Source of the DNA: CANHBY01 sp031376995
Lineage (GTDB): Bacteria > Pseudomonadota > Gammaproteobacteria > Burkholderiales > Burkholderiaceae_C
Reading direction: 5' to 3'
DNA: 7,154 nucleotides
NCBI GenBank assembly: GCA_031376995.1
Contig: JANMEO010000026.1
Span: 1-7,154 of the forward strand
A program made the translations under genes and the position numbers. Of this stretch, positions 1-6,108 are shown piece after piece. Each line of letters begins with the position of its first letter. Within the stretch, counting starts at the first letter, position 1. The notes below the pieces were generated by a model. It saw only the letters and a program-made list of their open reading frames with translations. It ran no database searches and was not told the origin of the DNA.

Positions 1-34
1 TCGCCAGGTCAATGCCAATTGTCGTAATCTTCAT
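1..34 (-). CDS. IS110-family transposase, first 11 codons only (runs off left edge)
   Basis: Reading leftward from the ATG at 34, the first residues are MKITTIGIDLA. This closely resembles the usual start of IS110-family transposases (family consensus recalled as MKITTxGIDLAKxxFQ), where the GID is the first part of the RuvC-like DEDD catalytic core. A purine-rich GAGAGAGG lies about 8-15 bases before the ATG and can serve as ribosome binding site. Only 11 codons are in the window, so the rest of the protein, its intactness and the far end of the element cannot be judged. It lies downstream of, and in the same direction as, the PAP2 phosphatase gene, with about 74 bases between stop and start. 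IS110-family recombinases act with a bridge RNA encoded in the element's non-coding ends. The short match leaves some risk of error, but the pattern is distinctive. Confidence 0.68.
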   Translation of the reverse strand, partial: MKITTIGIDLA

Positions 35-190
35 GGTGGACGCCTCTCTCGGTTAAAGGTAGGTTCAAGTTGTTAATTCTTGGCCTCCACTTTGGCACAT
101 TGATGCCGTTACGGGTGGGGGCGTCCATCCCATTGCTTACCGTCAAGCGGTGGCGCGCAGCGTCTTGGCTGCCGCCACCCTATTGGGGTA
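35..190 (-). mobile_element. Possible end region of the IS110-family element, with hairpin
   Basis: This is the non-coding leader of the IS110-type transposase plus the overlapping 3' end of the PAP2 gene. Visible structures are an inverted pair (37-44 TGGACGCC with 120-127 GGCGTCCA) and a strong hairpin at 149-179. The hairpin pairs 149-155 with 173-179 and 157-160 with 169-172, with one bulged base at 156 and an eight-base loop. IS110-group elements carry the bridge RNA upstream of the transposase, so structured sequence here is expected if the element end lies in this stretch. The exact boundary is not visible, and no flanking target duplication is expected for this family. The extent given is an estimate. 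Confidence 0.3.
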
Positions 191-1008
191 GTGACCACAT
201 TGGGGTGCCACATCGGATCTACGGGATTGTCGCCATTGCGCGCTTGCCGTCCTGCGGACAGTGTGTGGACCGCCGTTGTGCACAACGCCAGCCAGAACAC
301 GCCCAAGCCCATCGCGGCCAGCACGTCGCTAAGATAGTGAACACCCAAGTAGATTCGGCTAAACGCCACCAGGATGATGCAAGCCAGGGCTACCCAAACG
401 ACAGTCATGCGCTGCGTCCAACTGCGTGTGATCGAGACCAGGTAAACGGCCACGAGCCCATAGAATAAGGTGGCGGCAACCGTGTGTCCACTCGGAAAGC
501 TCCATGAGAGCAAGGCATGTACATAGGCGCTGGCGGTCGGCCGCGGCCGGTGAAATGCCAGCTTGAGTCCCCAGTTCAGTAGCATCCCGCCTGGCATGGT
601 AAACAGCGTGACGAGCAGCCATTCACACTGCCGCTTCCATGCGAAAAATCCGCACAACAGCAAGGTGGCGACGAGCACTGGCGCCCAGTCGTGCGCGTGG
701 CTGACGGTCAGCGCAAACGCCGTAAGCCACGCGACGGCGTGGTCTTGAAGCCACTGCGCGAGTACGGCATCGACGTACGTCAGCGGGTCGCGATGGATCA
801 TATCCTCGGCGACGCCGCCGAAAAGCCAGGCGGCACCGATCATCAGCGTCAAGCCCAAAGTCAGACGCAAGCCCAGATAGCTGGTAGGCGACAGGCGCGA
901 GCTTAGCCAGCCGATCTGAGGCGCAAGGCGCTGACGCCAAACCTTCCGTTGGAGTTCGAACCAGTGGCAAACAGCCGCCCAACCCTTGGGTGTTGCGCCA
1001 TGGGCCAC
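109..1008 (-). CDS. PAP2-family membrane phosphatase
   Basis: An integral inner-membrane phosphatase of the PAP2 / type 2 phosphatidic acid phosphatase superfamily (299 aa). Members dephosphorylate lipid phosphates such as phosphatidic acid or undecaprenyl pyrophosphate; the substrate here is not determinable. All three signature motifs are present: K149-x6-R156-P157, P172-S-G-H175, and S217-R218-x5-H224-x3-D228, so the active site looks complete. Hydrophobic segments lie near residues 48-66, 93-123, 130-150, 175-193, 202-217 and 229-248. The start is GTG at 1008, sharing its G with the TAG stop of the P19-like gene (1010-1008), which suggests translational coupling; no strong Shine-Dalgarno is seen. 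The last ~45 residues (from about 254) are hydrophilic, rich in Pro/Trp/Arg and outside the conserved fold. They may be translated from the adjacent IS end, so the original C-terminus may have been replaced. The family call is very secure. Confidence 0.92.
   Translation of the reverse strand: MAHGATPKGWAAVCHWFELQRKVWRQRLAPQIGWLSSRLSPTSYLGLRLTLGLTLMIGAAWLFGGVAEDMIHRDPLTYVDAVLAQWLQDHAVAWLTAFALTVSHAHDWAPVLVATLLLCGFFAWKRQCEWLLVTLFTMPGGMLLNWGLKLAFHRPRPTASAYVHALLSWSFPSGHTVAATLFYGLVAVYLVSITRSWTQRMTVVWVALACIILVAFSRIYLGVHYLSDVLAAMGLGVFWLALCTTAVHTLSAGRQARNGDNPVDPMWHPNVVTTPIGWRQPRRCAPPLDGKQWDGRPHP
149..179. repeat. Bulged hairpin, 11 paired bases
   Basis: GGTGGCG at 149-155 pairs with CGCCACC at 173-179. 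GCAG at 157-160 pairs with CTGC at 169-172, leaving base 156 bulged and loop 161-168. It lies inside the last codons of the PAP2 frame and upstream of the IS110-type transposase start. There is no following T-tract on either strand, so it is not a typical intrinsic terminator. It could be part of a bridge RNA or simply DNA structure at the element end. Confidence 0.5.
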
Positions 1009-1598
1009 TATCGACTGAGTGCCGATACCTCGGTCAGTTTGCCATTAATCAGCTTGAAGTGGAAATTGGCATAAACCGGCTTGGACCACAGGTCTTTGTC
1101 TGTCAATTCACGCTGAAACGTCGGCACATCAACTTTCACCGTAGCGTCGTACGCCCCATCGCCTAAAAGCGCGCTATTGGCTGAATAGTGCAAGCCGCTA
1201 CTGCCCCACATCGGAGGCAATACCAGTGTGGCGGTCTTCCCCGTCGTCACATTGGTTGCTTCAAACGTAACGTTCGCATAGGAGATGCGCGTCTTGGTCT
1301 TTGGATCATCGAGCTTCAATTCCACGTGGTAGCGCTCCTCCGCAGCGGGTGAGTGTGCCCCCCAAACTGGCGGGGTACCCATGGCCATCCACATCGCCTC
1401 GGCGCCTTCAAGCTCCAACTGCATCACCATACCGCTGCTTGCAACACGGCCGATGAGCACCGCTTTCTTCAAAGGGTCCGCCGCAACCGCAAGCGCCTTG
1501 ACCTGTGCTTTGACGGGAGAGGCTGGTGCTTGGGACCATGCGGTAGCGCAGGCTCCAGCCAAGGCAAATGCCAATGTTGATTGAATCAAATGTGCCAT
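1008..1598 (-). CDS. P19-like periplasmic metal-binding protein (Fe2+/Cu transport-associated)
   Basis: A 196-residue protein that resembles the P19/Tp34 family (Pfam 'Fe2+ transport protein'), periplasmic Ig-like proteins that bind copper and iron in iron-uptake systems. Residues 1-24 form a signal peptide with an SQA cleavage site. Family-like landmarks follow in order: H91-V-E93 (family HLE), N116-x-x-T-G-K, L-P-P-M130, G-x-H137-Y-x-A-N, G-D-G-A-Y150, and W171-x-K-P with an F-x-F-K ending. H91, M130 and H137 match three metal ligands I recall for Campylobacter P19. The fourth, a histidine in the loop after the VPTFQRE stretch, is not seen, and a methionine-rich stretch (M57-M73) occurs instead. 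The ATG at 1598 was chosen over an upstream extension to 1853 because it gives the signal peptide, has GAGAG about 8 bases upstream, and follows the csp stop by 10 bases. Pairing with a copper-storage gene suggests copper rather than iron handling (inference). No FTR1-type permease is in the window. Confidence 0.72.
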   Translation of the reverse strand: MAHLIQSTLAFALAGACATAWSQAPASPVKAQVKALAVAADPLKKAVLIGRVASSGMVMQLELEGAEAMWMAMGTPPVWGAHSPAAEERYHVELKLDDPKTKTRISYANVTFEATNVTTGKTATLVLPPMWGSSGLHYSANSALLGDGAYDATVKVDVPTFQRELTDKDLWSKPVYANFHFKLINGKLTEVSALSR

Positions 1599-1608
1599 GG
1601 GATATCTC

Positions 1609-1938
1609 TCATCCCGCCATGGCGCTACAAGCAGCAGCGCAGAGCTTGCAGGCCTCTGCGCATTTCTTGCAGTGATCCATAGCGTGCTTCGCGCATTCGG
1701 TGCCGCACGCTTGGCAGGCTTGGGCGCACAACGCGCAAATTGCATCTCGCTGTGCCCCTTGTCGCGCGATGGAGGCCGCTGCCAGGCGACAAATATCGGC
1801 GCATTCCAGGTCCAATGCAATGCAGCGGGCCAACGGCTTTGGCTGGTCCTCATTCAAACAAGCAGATGCGCATTGGAGGCACGCAGCAGCACAGTCGTTG
1901 CAGGCACGAAGACATTCAATTTCTTTTTGGCTCAACAT
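1609..1938 (-). CDS. csp3: Csp3-type cytosolic copper-storage protein (four-helix bundle, 19 Cys)
   Basis: A 109-residue protein with 19 cysteines at 9, 13, 16, 20, 23, 27, 39, 46, 50, 68, 71, 75, 78, 82, 90, 93, 97, 100 and 104, mostly in CxxC and CxxxC spacings on predicted helices. This is the hallmark of the Csp/DUF326 family, whose tetrameric four-helix bundles store many Cu(I) ions on cysteines lining the bundle core. There is no Tat or Sec signal, which points to the cytosolic Csp3 type rather than exported Csp1. The ATG at 1938 is preferred to the longer frame from 2043, because the extra 35 residues carry no family features and 1938 gives the usual length of this group. A weak AAAGAAAAA stretch precedes the start. 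It is the first gene of a minus-strand unit with the P19-like gene 10 bases on. Copper-responsive regulation is plausible but not proven. Confidence 0.9.
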   Translation of the reverse strand: MLSQKEIECLRACNDCAAACLQCASACLNEDQPKPLARCIALDLECADICRLAAASIARQGAQRDAICALCAQACQACGTECAKHAMDHCKKCAEACKLCAAACSAMAG

Positions 1939-2125
1939 TTTTTCTTTGCAATTTGCCGAGGATGCGGCAACGTAATCATCTCGAGAGCCAAGCGGGTCGT
2001 CGGTTCGATTGCGTACAGAATGTTGGCGATGTACTCGCCGCAAAAGGCCTGCAGCTTCAGCCCGTCATCGCGCTCGCGTCCTGCATCAATGCTGTGCTGC
2101 CATCGACATCATCAACTCCCTCACG
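1939..2125. other. Intergenic region upstream of csp3
   Basis: This stretch separates the copper unit from the IstB remnant. It contains the inverted repeat noted above and should hold the promoter of the minus-strand unit, but no clear sigma-70 hexamers could be picked out. A minus-strand frame stays open from 2108 into csp3 and reads like protein in places (for example GEYIANILYAIEPTTRLALE), but it has no good start codon near its beginning. It is not called as a gene. It may be the tail of an old gene cut by the IS21 insertion, or chance. Confidence 0.4.
1953..1970. promoter_or_regulatory. Inverted repeat TTGCCG-N6-CGGCAA upstream of csp3
   Basis: Perfect six-base arms (1953-1958 and 1965-1970) flank a six-base spacer, 14 bases before the Csp3 start codon. 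The position fits either an operator for a dimeric repressor or a small hairpin in the leader of the copper-handling transcript. It does not look like the CueR-type operator I would expect for a MerR-family copper regulator, and no convincing -35/-10 pair is visible nearby. The regulatory role is inference; the symmetry is directly seen. Confidence 0.35.
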
Positions 2126-2215
2126 TCCGCGCTCATGGATCGGCTCCTGCATCACGCACAGACCATCCTCATCGAGGGCAAAAGCTACTGCTCACGCGAC
2201 CCGGTGGAAAGCTAG
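2126..2215 (+). pseudogene. istB: IS21-family IstB C-terminal remnant
   Basis: The plus-strand frame ending at the TAG at 2213-2215 contains MDRLLHHAQTILIEGKSY. This fits the C-terminal end of IstB-type ATPases, the helper ATPase of IS21-family transposition (family pattern: LDRLLHH...I.GESYR). Everything upstream that would make a functional IstB (Walker A and B, AAA+ core) is missing; the frame before 2126 has no family resemblance. IstA is also absent. The remnant is therefore a broken insertion sequence, and the roughly 100 bases after the stop are probably the old right end of the element. It marks past transposition at the border of the AT-rich island. The fragment is short, so the assignment rests on pattern recognition. 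Confidence 0.55.
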
Positions 2216-2330
2216 CGCTCGCAAAGCGCTCAACCATCGAGGTTCAATGCACCCGCGATACCCAGTTGAGGCTCAGCAGTTTCAAGGTGCCAAAATTTCG
2301 ACAGTTTCACACCGCCATGTACATGCCCCC
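2216..2330 (+). mobile_element. Probable right-end non-coding remnant of the IS21-like element
   Basis: GC-balanced sequence between the IstB remnant stop and the composition change near 2345. IS21-family elements usually carry a stretch of about 100 bases with internal repeats after istB, ending in an inverted repeat. I see no clean repeats or terminal CA/TG dinucleotide that would fix the border, so the extent is inferred from position. No gene is seen here. Confidence 0.25.
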
Positions 2331-2345
2331 TCAATCAGGGGGGCA
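2324..2345. repeat. GC-rich hairpin at composition boundary
   Basis: TGCCCCCT (2324-2331) pairs with AGGGGGGCA (2337-2345), with one extra G bulged and loop CAATC. The following plus-strand sequence is A-rich, not T-rich, and the T-run on the minus strand precedes rather than follows the stem, so it does not fit an intrinsic terminator on either strand. It lies exactly where the DNA changes from GC-balanced to strongly AT-rich. Confidence 0.55.
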
Positions 2346-2649
2346 AAAATACAAAAAAATAAATTATCATCGAAAAAACCGAGCAGACAAGTTATTTTAA
2401 TTAAATAAAAAATCAAGCCTATTAGCATAATATATCGCGCTAAATATCATTTACAACAAGGCGCCAGGGCAAAAATCGGTCGAAAACCAGGTATAGAAAT
2501 TAGCATCAACTCAGGCGCCAATAAACACAAAAAGCATAAATAATTCATGGATTCACAGCATCACAGCTACAAGCATCTATTGCACCAACCAATCCCGTGA
2601 AGCCGATCAAAGCAAATTTAAATACACACATCACAAGCAGTTGATAAAA
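2346..2649 (+). other. AT-rich leader region of the ankyrin gene
   Basis: About 300 bases without a recognised gene, very AT-rich, with the same base composition as the following ankyrin gene. It should contain that gene's promoter. The best -10-like element is CATAAT at 2426-2431 followed by TATAT, but there is no matching -35, so no promoter is called. The octamer AGGCGCCA occurs twice (2459-2466 and 2513-2520). The ankyrin frame is open back to a TAG at 2494-2496, but contains no ATG or GTG before the TTG at 2641. A 17-codon frame from the ATG at 2547 is too short to support. Confidence 0.4.
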
Positions 2650-5600
2650 ATGATACCCAAACTTACCTTCAAAAACACCCACCTCCAAAGAGATCATGTA
2701 ACCGCAGCACCAACACAGCCTGCTGGCAACCAGCAAGATACACCAGTCATCTTAAATCAACCTGAATTTTTCAAGGTTTCAAACGCTGCCTTGGAAAATA
2801 ACGAAGAATTCAAGAAGAGCCGTCAGCAGTACCGTGAACTGATTAAAGTTACAACAGATTTTTACAGCAACAATGCAAACTCAGTGACGCCAGCCATCAG
2901 CGTCAACAGGGTCACAGAAACAAGTGAAAATCTCAAAAAATTTACAGAAAAGTTATACCGACTGAGCAACGACGACTTCGGCCAAGATTTATATCTTATT
3001 TATGGCACAGCAAAAGAATCGCTTCATAAAATCGTAGATTTATTGAGCAATGAAAAAATTCCAATGCAAATCCGCATGGATGAAATATCCAATATGGCCA
3101 GCAAAATGACAGTATGCGCTGGCGGTGTAGTTACACAATTACAGGAAACATTGGGCTGCCTAAATTCACACCTGTCGGGTTTACTAGGTACAGCTGATGA
3201 GGTGAAGATAAGATTGACTGAGTCAACAATCATTGAGTTCATGAAGAAAGAATATGGCCCCTATCAAAGAGGGATGGAAGTTCATATTGTAAACGCATTC
3301 TTCAATTACATCGCGGCGGATATTGGCTTACCTGAAAGGTTAGACAATCATGTCCGAATTGTGGAACGGGAAATACCCACAAACTTGCTAGAAGATTTTA
3401 AAACTTACGCCCTTAAAATAATTAACCCCATCAAAGTCTCCAATTTTATCGCAAATAAATATTTTCACCAATTGAAGATTACGCGAGATGCCAGCAGCAA
3501 CGATTCAATGAATGAAACAGAAACATTTGATGTTATCCAAAAAATACACGTTGTTCAAGAGGCAACACTGAACCAAAAGTTCGGGGATGTTCCATATAAA
3601 AATTACTTAACACAAAATCTGAATGGCGACTCATGGAGATTCACAAATCAAAAGACTTTGCTATCAAGACACTTCCTCAATGAATTAATTAATAAAAATG
3701 CCATAACCACAGAACCAAAAATAACCACCATAACACCCATAACACTAGATTTCGGTGCCGACCTTGGTAAATTTATGATTTTAGGTGAGTTAATGTGGCG
3801 AGAACTGGTAGATGATCGCCGCGAACTTACGGGGAATGATTTATTAAAAATACCACCTGAGCGCCTCCACTCTGAAATAAAAAAATCAACAAAAACCGAT
3901 ATTGATGAGGTTGAAATTTATAAAGTAATACTCAATCACATGATAAACTCTCAAAAGCATGATGCCATTGACACCATCGATGATCAATGGTTAACAAATA
4001 TTATACAATATCACCCAAATCACGAAATTTCGAAAACAGAATACCAGCCCGCAATGGAGCTGGCTGCCAGTTTTGGATGCATTACGGCGCTTAAAAAACT
4101 CTTGGCAATAAGTAAAGACGGAATCCATTATCGAAATGAAGATGGACTGACCCCACCGATGCTTTCCTCAAAGAATGGGCATGTAGAAGCCGTCAATTTA
4201 TTCCTGAGTGATACCTCAAGAAGTCTTGATGAAAATCATATCATCGAAATATTCGGTATCGCAGCCAAGCATGGGCACATTAATATAATAAAAATAAAAC
4301 CAGTGTACGATATTTTTCCTGATTTAAAAGTGCGACACAAAATGGCGGTCGAAGCCATATCCAACAGGCAGATCGAAGTATTAAAACACATGCTAGATAA
4401 TACATTAATTAGCTTTGATTGGCGATTCAATGACACCGGAAACATACTCGAGGAAACTGCACGAAGCGGCCATCTAGACGTTGCAAAACTATTTTTCGGC
4501 GATAACGAAAATCAACAAAATGCAAACGAAAGACCGAGCCGAAAAAGCAAATTACCTCCAGGATCAGCTCTTGTAATTTCCGCCGAACGTAATGACGTCG
4601 CCATGATTCAATATATGCTTAAAAAAGGGATAGATCCAAATGCACATGATCTCAAAAACGATGGGCACACACCCTTTACAATGGCTTCATCAAAAGGACA
4701 TGTAGGAGTGATGAACGTACTGATTCAGGATAAAAGAACAGATATCAATGCCAAAGATAGAAAAAGGCGATCTGCACTGATACATGCTGCAAGAGGAGGT
4801 CATCTGGACGCCATATCAACCTTGGTTTCACTGAAAAAATTTCATATATTTAACGATATCTGCAGTTATGAATTTAATGCATTTCATCACGCCTTGCGTA
4901 AAAAGCATCCTCAGGCGGCCAGCTTGTTGATCGAAAATAACATGGATTTCACCACACCAAAGGATATTGAATCTGTAAACGGTAACCCCCGCTTCACGCC
5001 CTCAACATTCTCAATAATGCATGGCTACATCCCTGTTGTTGAAGCCATGATCAAAAAGCCACTCAGTTTCGATATTAACAAACCGGATCCTATATTCAAA
5101 TTAACCCCCCTTCAAGCTGCGTCGAAGGCAGGTCGTGCAGACATGGCGGCATTGTTAATTAAACACGGGGCCAATCTGAATCCTGAATCATATTTTCTCT
5201 CACCTCTTATGCTGGCTGCACGAAATCGCACAAGGGGAATTGATGAAGTCAATAAGCTGATTGAGAGCTTACTGGCAGCAGGCGCACGCGTTGATCAAAA
5301 AGATTCAGAACACAAAACGGCTCTGATGCATTCCTGCATCAATGCAAATACCAAAAATTTCGCATCTAAATTATTAGAACACGGAGCCCAAGTCAACGAT
5401 GTTAATAGGCAGCTTAAAACCGCCATGCACTTCTCCGCGAAGGACGGGCCAAGCGATCTCATTAACACATTGGCGATAGCGGGTGCAAATCTCGAAGCCA
5501 AAGATGGAAATGGGTGGACCCCCTTAATGGTAGGCTCTGCTTACAATAGCCCAGATTCTTTAGCTACTTTATTAATTTACGATAAAAATATCAATGAAAA

Positions 5601-6108
5601 AAACAACGACCAACGTACCGCACTGAGCCTCTCACTAGAAAATAGAAAATTCGATAACGCTTATCTTTTAATCAAAAGCAATGCGATGATTGAACTCGAT
5701 AATACAGATTTCACAAGATTTATTGCCCACGCAGCAGCATCACCCAATAATTCAAGTATGATGGATGTCATCACACAGAATATAATCAATAATCGTCAAG
5801 ATTATAGAGGAACTCATAAAATTATCCTATGGATTGCCACCTATCTCGACGATCAAAATCTCATAATGTACATAACCGATAAAGGCACGCCCGTTGATTC
5901 AGTTGACCAAAATCAGGAAACCGCATTATTTGCAGCTGTGCGCGGAAACCTAAAAGCAGCCGCAACTACTTTATTGCAGTTGGGCGCGGATCGGAATTTT
6001 ACAAACAGTGATGGCAAAACCCCAATTGATATTGCCAAGGAGAATCAAAATCTATTTATGCTGCACCTCCTTGATATCCGAAAAAAGAGAAAAAGCCCTG
6101 ATGCCTGA
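2650..6108 (+). CDS. Large ankyrin-repeat protein with unassigned N-terminal domain
   Basis: About 1152 residues, no signal peptide and no membrane segments. Residues 1-40 are polar (Thr, Gln, Asn, Pro). Residues about 60-460 form a mostly helical region I cannot assign, with a conserved-looking segment around M153-T-V-C-A-G-G and G-M-E-V-H-I-V-N-A-F-F-N. From about residue 465 (base 4042) to 1150, roughly 20 ankyrin-like units of 30-38 residues follow. Clear ones begin GHTPFTMASSKGH, RRSALIHAARGGH, KLTPLQAASKAGR, HKTALMHSC, GWTPLMVGS, QETALFAAVRGN and GKTPIDIAK; others are degenerate. Ankyrin arrays bind proteins. The end carries R1144-K-K-R-K1148, an NLS-like cluster. The start is ATG at 2650 or the in-frame TTG at 2641; neither has a strong Shine-Dalgarno. 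The gene is markedly more AT-rich than both flanks, next to IS remnants, and stands alone, suggesting horizontal transfer. An effector or anti-eukaryote role is inference; no enzyme motif is recognised. Confidence 0.88.
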   Translation: MIPKLTFKNTHLQRDHVTAAPTQPAGNQQDTPVILNQPEFFKVSNAALENNEEFKKSRQQYRELIKVTTDFYSNNANSVTPAISVNRVTETSENLKKFTEKLYRLSNDDFGQDLYLIYGTAKESLHKIVDLLSNEKIPMQIRMDEISNMASKMTVCAGGVVTQLQETLGCLNSHLSGLLGTADEVKIRLTESTIIEFMKKEYGPYQRGMEVHIVNAFFNYIAADIGLPERLDNHVRIVEREIPTNLLEDFKTYALKIINPIKVSNFIANKYFHQLKITRDASSNDSMNETETFDVIQKIHVVQEATLNQKFGDVPYKNYLTQNLNGDSWRFTNQKTLLSRHFLNELINKNAITTEPKITTITPITLDFGADLGKFMILGELMWRELVDDRRELTGNDLLKIPPERLHSEIKKSTKTDIDEVEIYKVILNHMINSQKHDAIDTIDDQWLTNIIQYHPNHEISKTEYQPAMELAASFGCITALKKLLAISKDGIHYRNEDGLTPPMLSSKNGHVEAVNLFLSDTSRSLDENHIIEIFGIAAKHGHINIIKIKPVYDIFPDLKVRHKMAVEAISNRQIEVLKHMLDNTLISFDWRFNDTGNILEETARSGHLDVAKLFFGDNENQQNANERPSRKSKLPPGSALVISAERNDVAMIQYMLKKGIDPNAHDLKNDGHTPFTMASSKGHVGVMNVLIQDKRTDINAKDRKRRSALIHAARGGHLDAISTLVSLKKFHIFNDICSYEFNAFHHALRKKHPQAASLLIENNMDFTTPKDIESVNGNPRFTPSTFSIMHGYIPVVEAMIKKPLSFDINKPDPIFKLTPLQAASKAGRADMAALLIKHGANLNPESYFLSPLMLAARNRTRGIDEVNKLIESLLAAGARVDQKDSEHKTALMHSCINANTKNFASKLLEHGAQVNDVNRQLKTAMHFSAKDGPSDLINTLAIAGANLEAKDGNGWTPLMVGSAYNSPDSLATLLIYDKNINEKNNDQRTALSLSLENRKFDNAYLLIKSNAMIELDNTDFTRFIAHAAASPNNSSMMDVITQNIINNRQDYRGTHKIILWIATYLDDQNLIMYITDKGTPVDSVDQNQETALFAAVRGNLKAAATTLLQLGADRNFTNSDGKTPIDIAKENQNLFMLHLLDIRKKRKSPDA

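Noticed and set aside
1008..1853. Longer 281-residue version of the P19-like protein starting at 1853
   Set aside because: The extension overlaps most of csp3 in another frame and would bury the evident signal peptide that begins at the ATG at 1598.
2324..2370. Intrinsic terminator
   Set aside because: The stem is followed by an A-run on the plus strand, and on the minus strand the T-run precedes the stem; neither orientation gives stem plus trailing T-tract.
1597..2408. Long plus-strand frames of 267 and 222 residues (1597-2400 and 1740-2408)
   Set aside because: They are antisense to csp3, rich in Arg/Ser/His without domain features, and run through IS remnant and AT-rich DNA. They look like shadow frames.
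2547..2600. 17-codon frame starting ATG at 2547 as a leader peptide
   Set aside because: It has no ribosome binding site or attenuator-like structure, and such short frames are expected by chance.
2216..2650. PIP-box or hrp-type promoter (TTCG repeats) for a type III effector
   Set aside because: A TTCG occurs near 2297 but no second TTCG lies at the required spacing, so there is no support for type III co-regulation.
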